From: Amphritea atlantica
GTDB taxonomy: Bacteria; Pseudomonadota; Gammaproteobacteria; Pseudomonadales; Balneatricaceae
Length of the DNA: 64,000 bases
Assembly: GCA_024397875.1 (NCBI GenBank)
Contig: CP073344.1
Coordinates: 797,001-861,000, forward strand
Reading direction: 5' to 3'
In this document: in pieces, positions 14,407 through 23,620 of the stretch
Layout: every line of letters starts with the position of its first letter
Numbering within the stretch: position 1 is the stretch's first letter
Notes under the pieces: model-generated
Told to the model about the DNA's origin: nothing
The model's input: only the letters and a program-made list of their open reading frames with translations
The model's database searches: none
Position numbers and translations under genes: made by a program

Positions 14407-15456
14407 TTATAACAGCGGAATCTGGCAGTGAATGGCACCGCTTTCATCCATCTCGGCTAACTCCCCCTGCAGTTGCTGGCAGAGGAGTTGCAGGTGATTA
14501 CGCAACTGCTGAGCCCAGGGCGATGATGAGAACACCGGCTGGCCATCGGTCAGGGTCACACTGAGACGAAGCTGGCCCGGTTGTGTAGAGGGTTCAATGC
14601 TCAGTTTCAGGTCCGCGCCGTTGGCCTGCAGCAAGGCCAGTTCAGTTGCACTGATCAGTATCTGCCTGATCCGCACCGGGTCGGTGTTGATCTGGGCTGG
14701 CAGTGCATCATCTACCCGGTAATCCAGTAGCCAGCCTTCACGACGGCTCTGGGGAAGAAAGGTGTAGAGGATCTCGTCCATCAGGGGAATCAGTCTGACC
14801 GGTGCGGATTTCGCCGTCTGGTCAGCCAGGTGCAGAATGCCGATGCTATTCTGCAATCGCTGATGTTGGGCGTGCAGGCTGGTGGCAAGATCTTGCGCCA
14901 CCGGGTTCAGGTCCATCTGTTGCAGTCTTTGACTCTGTTTAAGGATCGGCTGGATCTGTTGATTTAACTGCTGTGTGACCGCTTTCAGTAGCTGGTTATC
15001 AGGGCTTGCTGTCAGACTGGGAGTGGTGGCCTGCAAGCGGGCATTTTTTATGTCACGAAACGAGCGCAGCGCAACCACTACCGAGGTTAACAGACGGGAA
15101 GCGGACAGTTCTGCCTTGCTCAGGTAATCGTTGATATCGTAATTAACAATCACCTGGGATTCGGGGGCGTAACCCGGATGGCCGGTGCGCAGAATGACCC
15201 GGATATCCCGGTTGTTGAGTTGGTTACGGATATATTCGACCAGTTGCAACCCTTCGTCATCGTTTTCCATGACCACGTCCAGCAGTGCCAGCGCGATATC
15301 CGGGTGCTCGGAGAGTAGCTTTCTGGCCTCGGCACCACTCATGGCGCTGATCAGTTCGATTGGCCGCTGTTCAAATTCATAACCGCGAAAAATCATCCGG
15401 GTTATTCCGTGAATACCTTCTTCGTCGTCGACGACCAGCACTTTCCATGGGTTCAT
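14407..15456 (-). CDS. Response regulator with degenerate histidine-kinase-like C-terminus
   Basis: 349 residues. Residues 5-135 form a receiver domain: acidic pair D10/D11, phosphoacceptor D60 in LALLDVVME, switch threonine in VILRTGHPG, and lysine in DYLSKAEL. A glutamine-rich helical stretch (about 165-215) follows. The segment INTDPVRIRQILISATELALL then resembles the N-box region of HATPase domains. The usual dimerisation histidine, a clear N-box asparagine pair and the DxGxG and GxG boxes are not apparent, so ATP binding is doubtful. It may be a hybrid regulator whose kinase half decayed into a scaffold. It lies 150 bp downstream of the AraC-type regulator on the same strand and may share a pathway. 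Confidence 0.8.
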   Translation of the reverse strand: MNPWKVLVVDDEEGIHGITRMIFRGYEFEQRPIELISAMSGAEARKLLSEHPDIALALLDVVMENDDEGLQLVEYIRNQLNNRDIRVILRTGHPGYAPESQVIVNYDINDYLSKAELSASRLLTSVVVALRSFRDIKNARLQATTPSLTASPDNQLLKAVTQQLNQQIQPILKQSQRLQQMDLNPVAQDLATSLHAQHQRLQNSIGILHLADQTAKSAPVRLIPLMDEILYTFLPQSRREGWLLDYRVDDALPAQINTDPVRIRQILISATELALLQANGADLKLSIEPSTQPGQLRLSVTLTDGQPVFSSSPWAQQLRNHLQLLCQQLQGELAEMDESGAIHCQIPLL

Positions 15457-15606
15457 AAACTGCTACACATCGGTGTTTTTTCAGAGCTGCTATTTTGCCA
15501 GTAAAGGTTGCCCGAGTACCAGAAAAAGCGGGCGGGGTGTGATAATTTCATAACTAAAGTGTGTCCGTCGTTTATTTCTTTTTGTTATCAGGGCCGCGAT
15601 AATCGA

Positions 15607-18600
15607 TTAACTCAGTACTTGGTCAAACTGCAGGGCTTTTGCGCTGGCCCCCCACTGGGTATAAAGATCTTGGCTTTTATGCAGGCAAAAGCGCGCCAGA
15701 CAAAGCTGTTGCTGCGATTGTAAAAAATCGCCATAGCGTTCATAACAGAGCGCCGGGTGATGACTGAAACCGTGCTGTTCTGCACTGACAATGGCCTGTT
15801 CATACAGCGGTGCGGCAGGCTGGTTAAGCAGACGGGCTTTTTCAGCCTGCAGCAGCAGAAGCTGTGTTTTAAAATTTTCCGGACAGTGCTTTGCCCAGAG
15901 TTCGAAGCGGGACTCAATCTGATCAACTTCCAGACGGCGGCGATGCACCAGCAACTGTTGCGGCTGTGCCAGAATGAGTCGCATCATGGCAGTACAAAAC
16001 AGGGCTTCCGTGACACAAAAATACCCGGCCAGCTCATTTTCCAGCGCTGCTTCCCAGCTATATAACTCAGGCCAGAGGTGTTGTTGGTTGAGCAGAAAGG
16101 CCGCCATGATCGAGCTGATAGCCTGCCAGCCATGCTGATATTCAACCCGCTCTGGCAGGGGCTTTTCGCCACGCAGCTGTTCCATCAGTAGCAGGGATGA
16201 TTGCTGCAGGCGGGCTGCCTGATGGGATTGCTGCCGATCAAGCATCTCCTGGTGATGCTGACGACACAGCGACAGTTGCTCATCCAGCGCAGTTGTCGTT
16301 AACAGCGACAGTTGGTGTTGCAGCAGACGGCTCTCGCTCTGTATTAGCCACTGGCCATGCTTTTCAGACAGCGATGCGACGTGTTGGATCTGTTCTCTGG
16401 CGCTGTGCAGGGGGGTGAACCAGTGCTGCACCTGACTGCACTGCAACAGTGCCGCGTTAGTGGCGATATCCGGTTGCTGATCGGTGTCACGCTGCGACGC
16501 ATCTGTATCCTGCGACAGTAGCCCGCCAAACTGGTTTGCCAGTTGCATTCCCTGAACTGAGAATATCTGTGCCAGCGGATAGTCGCCACAGAACCAACTG
16601 GCGACCCAGGCATAACTGACAAACGCAAAGGGGGTCAGGTGGGTGCGGCCCTGTTGCAGGCTGAGCTTTGTCATCTGTCCGATGGCGCAGGCGGCCAGCA
16701 GAGGCTTACTCTGTTGACGTGCGATCAGGCTGATTTTTTCCAACAGTTGTAACCGAAGCAACGCTTCAGGTGACGTTAGTGGTGCTAGCTGAGGTATCTG
16801 TTGTTCATCTGTCAGTGTGCTGATCTCTGCGTGCAGTGCTAACAAGAGTAACAGCTGTTGGTTGTCCGTTTCGGGCAGTGCTGAATCAATCAGTAATGCC
16901 AGATGTTCCAGCAGGTGGTTTAACGCCAGCGCCTGCTGGTTTCGGTGCAAACATATTTCGGCGGTAATCAGCGCCGCGTTAATGCTGTCCAGTGGCGCGA
17001 TGTTGCCCGTGGGCAGTTGCTGCAGACACTGGTCGGCGGAGTCAACCTCTCCTGCTAACAGGTGTAATTTAGCCCGCTGCAGCAGCAGTTTATTCTTTTG
17101 GGTAACCTGGTTAGGTTTCAACAGCCGGTAGGCGTTAGACAGGTAGCGACTGGCACTGCCAAAGCATTGTGCTCGCTGAGCGAGTCCGGCGGCGTGAATG
17201 TTGAGTTGCCGTAGCCGTTTGTGCTGCTGCGTGTCGCTGTGCTGAAATGCCCGGTTCAGGTGTAACAGCACCGGGGTGATCTGATCCAGTGTATATGTTG
17301 CCGGCAGACGCTTTAGCATCACCGTGCCGCAATGCTGATGCAGTGAGCATTTTTCGGTTTCACTGAGCCGCTGGTAAATGGCGCTACGGATCTCTGTATG
17401 ACAAAAACAGCAAAGGGTCTGCTGACCGGCAGCCTCTTGTTCTGCCATATGGGATAAGCTTTCAGCGGTATGATGTGCTGCGCGGATCTTAGCACTGTGA
17501 CCGATATCGATCAGTCCAAGTTGCTCGGCGGGCCAGAGGTGTATTGCCAGGCGCGCGACCGGGTTGTTGGTGATCTCGCCCAGTTCTGTCAGGTTGAACT
17601 GTTCACCCAGTAGAACCGCCCACTCCAACAGTTCAAGGGTAAAGTTGTTGAGTTTGTCGATACGCTTTTCAATTTCATTGATCCGCCGGCGGCTGCTACT
17701 CTCCTGCAGCCAGCTGCTATGGCTGTCCGGGTGGCGGGCGCCAGATGAGGCGTCAATAAATGCGACGGGCTTAATCTGTTGCCGGTATTGGCTGGGGGCG
17801 ACGCCCATCCAGCGTTTAAATGCTTTTTGAAATGCCGACTGGTTAGAAAAGCCTAACTGGAAAGCTATTTCACCAAAACTTAACTGGCCGCGCTGAATCA
17901 GTTGCAGACAGACATCCCGGCGGGTCTGGTCATAAATATCCTGAAAGTTAGTCCCCAGGTGACCCAGTTTACGTTGCAGAGTCCTGAGGCTGAGTCCGAC
18001 CGATTCCGCAATCTGTTCCCGGCGGATACAGCCTTTACCCTCTGCCAGCTGACGCCTGATCAGGTTGCGGGTTTGCGCCGTCAGGGCGCTCTGTTGAGCT
18101 GATTTACTTAACAGCGAGTCGGCAAATTCCCGGTGCAGTTGATGCATCTCCGGATTGGCATCGAGACAGCCTAGCGACAGGTAATCACTGGCCAGTAACA
18201 GCTGGTTTCTGGGGGCCTCAAACTGCACCTCAGCAGCAAAGAATTGTTGGTAGGGGAGCAGGTTTTCCGGCTTCGAAAACGTCAGATGGACCATACGTAC
18301 AGGTATCTGATGGCCGGTTAACCAGCGGGGCCAGTTGATCAGGCAGGCGAGGAGGTATTCAACGGAGTGCAGCTCAGGCTCGTTCAGTTCAAACGTGAGC
18401 AGGGTTCCCTCAGCGGTCTGCTCCATCTGAATCATCGCCCCTTCAAGCAGCAGGGGCAGATAATCGATAAGTGCCTGATAGGCTTTACCCAGCGTTGCTG
18501 CGGTAGACATCAGAAAACCGATAGACCCGAGCATTCGGGGTTGGGTGGCTTCGCCGAGGTTCAGTGCAACGCGGGGGTTGTCAGTGGCGTGTGCCAGGGT

Positions 18601-18768
18601 CTGTAGTATCTGGCCATACGCGGCAGTCGGAAAGCGCGCCCCGGGTATAGAGAATTCTTCCTGGGTCAGTGAGGCGCTCTGCAGAATCTCAGTCTGATCC
18701 AGTCTGTAGTGCTGGGCCAGTTGTAATACCGGTTCCAGTAGTTTGGTTGATGCAGTGGTTACCGTCAT
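15607..18768 (-). CDS. AraC-type regulator fused to a long TPR-like (signal ATPase-derived) region
   Basis: 1,053 residues. Residues ~15-200 match the arabinose-binding-like N-terminal domain of OruR/ArgR-type AraC regulators. Residues ~230-335 form a complete AraC helix-turn-helix (SLRTLQRKLG, then GEIAFQLGFSNQSAFQKAFKRW). Such proteins normally stop near 340. Here about 700 residues follow, helical, leucine/glutamine-rich and without a P-loop. The part around LLEWAVLLGEQFNLTEL and FCHTEIRSAIYQRLSE followed by HLNRAF resembles the segment behind the AAA domain in large PknK/MalT-like signalling ATPases, and TPR-like helices follow. I infer a fusion that kept the receptor part and replaced kinase and ATPase with a DNA-binding head. 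Confidence 0.85.
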   Translation of the reverse strand: MTVTTASTKLLEPVLQLAQHYRLDQTEILQSASLTQEEFSIPGARFPTAAYGQILQTLAHATDNPRVALNLGEATQPRMLGSIGFLMSTAATLGKAYQALIDYLPLLLEGAMIQMEQTAEGTLLTFELNEPELHSVEYLLACLINWPRWLTGHQIPVRMVHLTFSKPENLLPYQQFFAAEVQFEAPRNQLLLASDYLSLGCLDANPEMHQLHREFADSLLSKSAQQSALTAQTRNLIRRQLAEGKGCIRREQIAESVGLSLRTLQRKLGHLGTNFQDIYDQTRRDVCLQLIQRGQLSFGEIAFQLGFSNQSAFQKAFKRWMGVAPSQYRQQIKPVAFIDASSGARHPDSHSSWLQESSSRRRINEIEKRIDKLNNFTLELLEWAVLLGEQFNLTELGEITNNPVARLAIHLWPAEQLGLIDIGHSAKIRAAHHTAESLSHMAEQEAAGQQTLCCFCHTEIRSAIYQRLSETEKCSLHQHCGTVMLKRLPATYTLDQITPVLLHLNRAFQHSDTQQHKRLRQLNIHAAGLAQRAQCFGSASRYLSNAYRLLKPNQVTQKNKLLLQRAKLHLLAGEVDSADQCLQQLPTGNIAPLDSINAALITAEICLHRNQQALALNHLLEHLALLIDSALPETDNQQLLLLLALHAEISTLTDEQQIPQLAPLTSPEALLRLQLLEKISLIARQQSKPLLAACAIGQMTKLSLQQGRTHLTPFAFVSYAWVASWFCGDYPLAQIFSVQGMQLANQFGGLLSQDTDASQRDTDQQPDIATNAALLQCSQVQHWFTPLHSAREQIQHVASLSEKHGQWLIQSESRLLQHQLSLLTTTALDEQLSLCRQHHQEMLDRQQSHQAARLQQSSLLLMEQLRGEKPLPERVEYQHGWQAISSIMAAFLLNQQHLWPELYSWEAALENELAGYFCVTEALFCTAMMRLILAQPQQLLVHRRRLEVDQIESRFELWAKHCPENFKTQLLLLQAEKARLLNQPAAPLYEQAIVSAEQHGFSHHPALCYERYGDFLQSQQQLCLARFCLHKSQDLYTQWGASAKALQFDQVLS

Positions 18769-18922
18769 GAAAACAATATTGGCATGGAAGGATGTGGCTG
18801 ATTTTTTTTATTAAATGCGAGAATAACATACAGTTGTTCAGCTGTATGTCTTTTCGTGCCGTTTTTTGAGCGAAGTAGAGAAGTGTGCTGATGAAGCCGG
18901 CAGTAGGCTGCGCTAAGAGGGG

Positions 18923-19687
18923 TTAGTGGTAGCGATTGATGATCTCATTCAGTTTGCCGGTTTCGCGCAGTTTACGAATAGCGTCATTGATCAGTTCGAT
19001 ATCGGTTGGATTAACGGTTGCCTGACTGAATATCATGTGGATCTCATCATCGCTGGCATTCCAGTCCAGAGTTGTTATTTCTTCTTCAATTCCGAGTTCT
19101 TTGACTAACACTTTACCGTTATAGAGATCGGTTAATACAACGTCGGTACGCTGTACTTCAAGCATTTTGATTAATTGCTTGTACTGATTAAGCTGGTGTA
19201 CAAAAAAGCGATCCTTTATCTGATTCCAGGTGCTGCCGTAGTAGGCTCCGCGTAACGCCATAATACGTGGATGCAAGTCGGCCAGTTGTTCAAAGTTTTG
19301 TGCCGCATTCCACTTTTCATACTCATTGCTGCGTACAAAAATAGCCATGATCTCCCTTCGGTAAGGTTCTGAGAAATAGGCCCATTCTGATCGTTCTGCT
19401 GTTTTTGAGGCACCGAGCGCCAAGTCCAGATCACCGGACTTAATATAGCGCATCGTCCGTTCCCAGGGGACTTTTGTAAGCTCATAGCTGCAGCCGGCGG
19501 TCTGCATAATTGCTTCAAGAAGTTCGATATCCATCCCGGTGACTTTGCCATTTTCCCATCTCTGGTAAGGCTTCCAGTTCAGCCAGCCCACCAGGAAGTT
19601 GGTTTGACAGGCTGCGGTTGCCGTGTTGCTTAAGAGCAGCAACAGAAGTGCCAGCGCTGAAATCTTAATATGGGTTGTTATCGACAT
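18923..19687 (-). CDS. Periplasmic solute-binding protein, family 3 (orphan)
   Basis: 254 residues with a Sec signal peptide (ALALLLLLLSNTATAA). The mature part has the SBP_bac_3 pattern: WKPYQRWENGKVTGMDIELLEAIMQTAG near the start, then LALGASKTAERSEWAYFSEPYRRE and a C-terminal LNEIINRYH helix. Such proteins bind amino acids or similar polar ligands. There is no permease or ATPase nearby, so it may serve another transporter, act as a sensor partner, or be the divergent 'transporter substrate-binding domain' type common in marine Gammaproteobacteria. It lies between the AraC-TPR gene and the alanine symporter on the same strand, with a terminator at 19847 separating it from the symporter. Confidence 0.85.
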   Translation of the reverse strand: MSITTHIKISALALLLLLLSNTATAACQTNFLVGWLNWKPYQRWENGKVTGMDIELLEAIMQTAGCSYELTKVPWERTMRYIKSGDLDLALGASKTAERSEWAYFSEPYRREIMAIFVRSNEYEKWNAAQNFEQLADLHPRIMALRGAYYGSTWNQIKDRFFVHQLNQYKQLIKMLEVQRTDVVLTDLYNGKVLVKELGIEEEITTLDWNASDDEIHMIFSQATVNPTDIELINDAIRKLRETGKLNEIINRYH

Positions 19688-19846
19688 TGAGTTTTTATCA
19701 CACTATTAACGGCTCAGGGTTAAGGGCTGTTCTGAATAATCTTTGGCCTACCAGAAAACTATTTTAACCTAGTCTGGTGGTTTTTGAATCTTTGCGGTTC
19801 CGATGTGAGTTTCGATAGAGGATTGCCGTAGTCCGGGTATAAAAAA

Positions 19847-19874
19847 GCCCGCCGTGTTACCAGGGCGGGCTTTT
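19847..19874 (-). terminator. Bidirectional terminator after the alanine symporter
   Basis: GCCCGCC (19847-19853) pairs with GGCGGGC (19864-19870), flanked by AAAAAA on the left and TTTT on the right. It gives a T-run on both strands. It ends the minus-strand symporter transcript 40 bp beyond its stop. Confidence 0.85.
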
Positions 19875-19912
19875 CTGATCAGCTTAGCTGAATCTGATGA
19901 GTTAGAACGGTA

Positions 19913-21454
19913 TTAAACCAGTTCAGTTTCTTTTTCAGTTTCAGTTTCAGTTTCTTTCTTCGGTGCCGCAGTACGTTTGTTGTAACGTTTTTCCCAGAAA
20001 GTGGCATTTTTGATGCCCAGTTTCAGCGGGTTAAAGGTATAGTTTTCAACGCCTGCCTTGTGCTGTGCTTCATAATCTCTGAGCGCTTTCAGAGCCGGTT
20101 TAGACATAAAGAAGATGATCAGAATACCGGCAATGTTCAGCCATGCCATCAGGCCAACACCGATATCACCCAGCCCCCATGCCAGGTTGGCAGTTTTAAC
20201 CGCACCGTAGAAGGTAGCCGCCATCAATACCAGCTTAAGAGCACCGATCATGCCCGGGATTTTGATTGTACGCTGGATATAGGCGATGTTGGTTTCGGCG
20301 ATGTAGTAATACGCCAGAATCGTGGTAAAGGAGAAAAAGAACAGTGCAAAGGCGACAAATGGGTTGCCAAGGCCAGGCAGCACTTTTTCAATCGCCTGTT
20401 GAGTAAACAGCGGGCCGTTCGCCGCAATATCGGCTCCCAGATTCTGCACCAGGAATGTATCGCCAACCCCATGTACATTATATGCACCGGTAATCAGGAT
20501 CATAAACGCGGTAGCTGAACAGACGAACAGCGTATCGATGTATACCGAGAATGCCTGTACCAGACCCTGCTGAGCAGGGTGCTCAACAGATGCCGCTGCT
20601 GCCGCATGCGGACCTGTTCCCTGACCTGCTTCGTTGGAGTAAACCCCCCGTTTTACACCCCAGCCGATCGCTGCACCCATGCCGGCCATCGGAGTAAAGG
20701 CATCTTCGAAAATCATACCGATAACGCTGGGCAGCATATCGATGTTGAGCAGTACGATAACGCCGGCGATGATGATGTAAGCCAGGGCCATGAAAGGCAC
20801 AACGATCTGGGTGAAGCTGGCGATACGTTTTACACCGCCAAAGATAATGAAGCCCAGAGTCAGGACCACAACAGTACCGGTGAGAATCTTAGCGAAGCTC
20901 AGCGTGCCCATGGTGGTTTCAATCATCGCGCCGGAACCGAATGTGGCTTCAACGGCGTTACCGATACTGTTTGCCTGAACGCCTGGCAGACAGATGCCGC
21001 ACGCCAGAATGGTGGCGATAGCAAAGATCCAGGCAAACCATTTTTGCCCCATTGCTTTCTCAAAGTAGAAGGCCGGGCCACCGCGGTATTGCCCCTCATG
21101 CTCCTCTTTGTAGATCTGTGCCAGGGTGGATTCAGTGTATGCAGTGGCGGCACCGAGGAAGGCGACGACCCACATCCAGAAAACGGCCCCTGGACCACCA
21201 AAACCGATCGCGGCGGCAACGCCTGCAATATTACCGGTACCTACGCGTCCGGACAGTGAAACTGCCAGCGCCTGGAAGGATGAGATCCCTTTTTCAGAGG
21301 CTCTGCCCGAGAAAAGCAGAATCCACATTTCACGGAACATTCGTACTTGTACAAAGCGGGTCAGAATTGAGTAGAAAAGACCTGCCCCAAGGCAGAGATA
21401 GATCAGAGCGGGGCTCCAGATAATGCCGTTTGTAAAATCGACAAATTCTTGCAT
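19913..21454 (-). CDS. Sodium:alanine symporter family protein (AGCS)
   Basis: 513 residues with about ten membrane helices. AGCS landmarks include FQALAVSLSGRVGTGNIAGVAAAIGFGGPGAVFWMW, GGPAFYFEKAMGQKWFAW and YSNEAGQGTGPHAAAAA, which line the substrate and sodium path. It imports alanine or glycine with Na+ across the inner membrane. The C-terminal tail is a short run of alternating Glu/Thr (ETETETEKETE) encoded by a CAGTTT-like hexamer repeat near 19920-19955, which could vary in length. Its 5' end and several hundred bases upstream recur near 43.1-43.6 kb as a truncated copy. Confidence 0.95.
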   Translation of the reverse strand: MQEFVDFTNGIIWSPALIYLCLGAGLFYSILTRFVQVRMFREMWILLFSGRASEKGISSFQALAVSLSGRVGTGNIAGVAAAIGFGGPGAVFWMWVVAFLGAATAYTESTLAQIYKEEHEGQYRGGPAFYFEKAMGQKWFAWIFAIATILACGICLPGVQANSIGNAVEATFGSGAMIETTMGTLSFAKILTGTVVVLTLGFIIFGGVKRIASFTQIVVPFMALAYIIIAGVIVLLNIDMLPSVIGMIFEDAFTPMAGMGAAIGWGVKRGVYSNEAGQGTGPHAAAAASVEHPAQQGLVQAFSVYIDTLFVCSATAFMILITGAYNVHGVGDTFLVQNLGADIAANGPLFTQQAIEKVLPGLGNPFVAFALFFFSFTTILAYYYIAETNIAYIQRTIKIPGMIGALKLVLMAATFYGAVKTANLAWGLGDIGVGLMAWLNIAGILIIFFMSKPALKALRDYEAQHKAGVENYTFNPLKLGIKNATFWEKRYNKRTAAPKKETETETEKETELV

Positions 21455-22053
21455 GTGTAAGTGTCTCCGGAAAGCAACGTGCTGAGCACGAAAGTTAGAA
21501 TTATTGTTTTGCTACAGATATCCATCTCACGAAGGTGGATGCTTACTGTCGTTGGGTTGTCAGATCACCATTCCCAGAACTCCATTTTCAGAGCTCCATT
21601 TCAAGAACCCGGGAATTATTAAATGGTTGCTGCTAACAGCCCTGTTACTGGTTGCCACGTCAGATAACGGTTGATGAAATGCTATCCGGGCATTTCGCAG
21701 TCGTGACGGATTAACCAGAAAATCAGCTCAGAAGATAAGACTATGACGCAACCCGGTTGCCCCTCTGTGTCGCCTGATGAATAATCTGGCGGCAGAGGTT
21801 TAAAGTGGGCTGTGTTTTCATTTATCAACAGTGGGGGGGACTTTAGAGTGAATGCCTCATTCGGGGAATATCCTTCCGTGCCTTGTTTGCCTCCTTCTGT
21901 GCCAGTAGGGCTGGTCGGATCGCTTGTGATCGCCGCTAGCGCTCATTTCAACGCTGCTATGGGTAGATATATCATCTGATGGCTTAACTTTTTTCTGCTT
22001 TAAGCCTATTGTTATACACAGTTATATTTATCTGATTTACAAGGAATACTCCT
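21455..22053. other. Upstream region of the alanine symporter, duplicated near 43.3-43.6 kb
   Basis: About 600 bp with no gene. It should hold the promoter of the minus-strand symporter and, at its right end, that of the PhnA-like gene. Large parts align with 43260-43600: GTGTCTCCGGAAAGCA beside both start codons, AATTATTGT then TTGCTA, and much further out GAGTGAATG and CGTGCCTTGTTT. The two stretches clearly derive from one ancestral sequence. Confidence 0.7.
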
Positions 22054-22458
22054 ATGTCAAAAGGCCATGCGAAACATCAGGAAAGACATCATGGTTTGTC
22101 ACAGTTTGGCAAGGATCTGGTGCGCCGTTGCGGTTCTAAATGCGAGCTGTGTGAAGACCATGGGGTTAAGTTGGTGGTCTATGAAGTGCCGCCCATTGAG
22201 GCCGAGCCTGATTACGATCACTGTATTATGATCTGTGAGACCTGTGAGGGGCAGCTGGATCGGCCAAAAACGATCGATGCTACCTACTGGCGCTTTCTGG
22301 CCAACTCAATGTGGAGCTCTGTGACACCGGTTAAGGTGATCTCGGTGGCGATGCTGCAACATTTGGCGAAGCAGGAAGCCTGGGCCGGAGAGTTGCTGGA
22401 ACAGGTGTACATGGATGAGGAGGAGCGAGCATGGTCAGAAGAGGTTGAACTTTTTTAA
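22054..22458 (+). CDS. PhnA-like zinc-ribbon protein
   Basis: 134 residues. An early LVRRCGSKCELCEDHGVKL and a later HCIMICETCEGQ supply two CxxC pairs for one zinc. This matches PhnA-type proteins found widely in marine Gammaproteobacteria. Despite the old 'alkylphosphonate uptake' label, no role in phosphonate use is established for this group. The C-terminus is acidic (MDEEERAWSEEVELF). It is a monocistronic cytoplasmic protein, with an AAGGA ribosome site upstream of the ATG. No phosphonate genes are nearby. Confidence 0.85.
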   Translation: MSKGHAKHQERHHGLSQFGKDLVRRCGSKCELCEDHGVKLVVYEVPPIEAEPDYDHCIMICETCEGQLDRPKTIDATYWRFLANSMWSSVTPVKVISVAMLQHLAKQEAWAGELLEQVYMDEEERAWSEEVELF

Positions 22459-22578
22459 CCTCGGTGCGATATAGAGGCCGATTCATATTCAAACGTTTGT
22501 ATTATGATTTTTTTTCATTTGAGATAAGCCACAGGCAGGCGATAACAGGTTAGGTGAATACTAAAACCGGGGCCTGTG

Positions 22579-23427
22579 ATGTTTAACTTTTTCAGCTTAT
22601 CTCCTTTTGTGTTTCCTCCCGGACTCAGCCAGCAGACCGGGCATCCGGGTCATAGTCTGCCGGACAGTGCTGCCCCGGATCGTTCTGCAACCGATGACTC
22701 CGGTCAGAGCCGTTCGACTTCTGCCGCACCGGCCCTCCAGTCTTACTCGTCATCTGAACGCTTTAGCCTGAACGATAGCTTTACGATCAGTGTGACAACG
22801 AAGGAGGGTGATCAGGTTGAGATCACCTTTCGCAGCGAGACCCGCTATCAATCGGATTTTGCCCAGCGTAGTGGCAATGGGCCGGAAAAGCAGCATTACC
22901 GTATCGACAAGGATCAAAGCAGCGAGTTTGGCTTTGGCGTTACAGGCGATCTGGATATTGAAGAGATCGATGCGATCGTGACGCTTGTGCAGGACCTATC
23001 CTCAATGGCGAGTAATTTCTTCAATGGCAATCTGCAGGCAGCGATGCAGCAGGCCGGAGATCTCGCGCTTGATTCAGCGCAGCTGGCAGAGGCGGATATC
23101 TCCATGAAGCAGTCGGTAGAGTATCGTGCTATTGAAACGTATCGAGAGATCCGGTCGATGGCGGAAGACGCTTCCGCCGTTTCGCCGCGTAGTATTGAAC
23201 CGTTCTGGGAGCAATTGCAGCATCAGATCAGTCGCACTGATCAGCGGCTGAGTAATGCAGCCGGTTTTACCCTGGATCTGTTTGATAATCTGGTGCAGCA
23301 TGATGTGCGCTTTACCGCCGCCAGCGAAACTCAACAGCACTCAATTGAGGATAACCTGGAACGGCTGAGAGCGCTGGTGTCAGGCATGCAGTATGAGCAG
23401 GGCAATGAGTCAGATGATGACCATTAA
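22579..23427 (+). CDS. Uncharacterised protein, DUF5610-like helical domain
   Basis: 282 residues. After a Pro/Ser/Thr-rich low-complexity N-terminus (about 1-60) comes a strand-rich piece (SFTISVTTKEGDQVEITFRS). A helical half follows: GFGVTGDLDIEEIDAIVTLVQDLSSMASNFFNGNLQAAMQQAGDL. The pattern of a 'gf.v.GdLd..E..ai..l' motif followed by 'FF.G....A...a' is familiar from uncharacterised marine proteobacterial proteins grouped with DUF5610, but I am not certain of the family. There is no signal peptide, only an odd hydrophobic start. GTG (22576) immediately precedes the ATG, and either could be used. Confidence 0.7.
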   Translation: MFNFFSLSPFVFPPGLSQQTGHPGHSLPDSAAPDRSATDDSGQSRSTSAAPALQSYSSSERFSLNDSFTISVTTKEGDQVEITFRSETRYQSDFAQRSGNGPEKQHYRIDKDQSSEFGFGVTGDLDIEEIDAIVTLVQDLSSMASNFFNGNLQAAMQQAGDLALDSAQLAEADISMKQSVEYRAIETYREIRSMAEDASAVSPRSIEPFWEQLQHQISRTDQRLSNAAGFTLDLFDNLVQHDVRFTAASETQQHSIEDNLERLRALVSGMQYEQGNESDDDH

Positions 23428-23620
23428 GGGGCTCGCGAGTCACGTCGGGGGCTGAACGATGTTGCAGATATAACCTTCGTCAATGCTGATTCGATTGACG
23501 CAACGGTGTAACTTTTACTTCTGCCGGCAACCGGCCATCGTTACATGCCGTTTTTTGGCCGTAATTCTGCTTCAGCCTGTTAGAATACGCTCTCTGTTTT
23601 TCACCGGATTAACTTCGCCC

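Noticed and set aside
22054-22458. Phosphonate-use gene, as the PhnA name suggests
   Set aside because: No phosphonate genes are nearby and the PhnA label is historical; only the zinc-ribbon features are supported.
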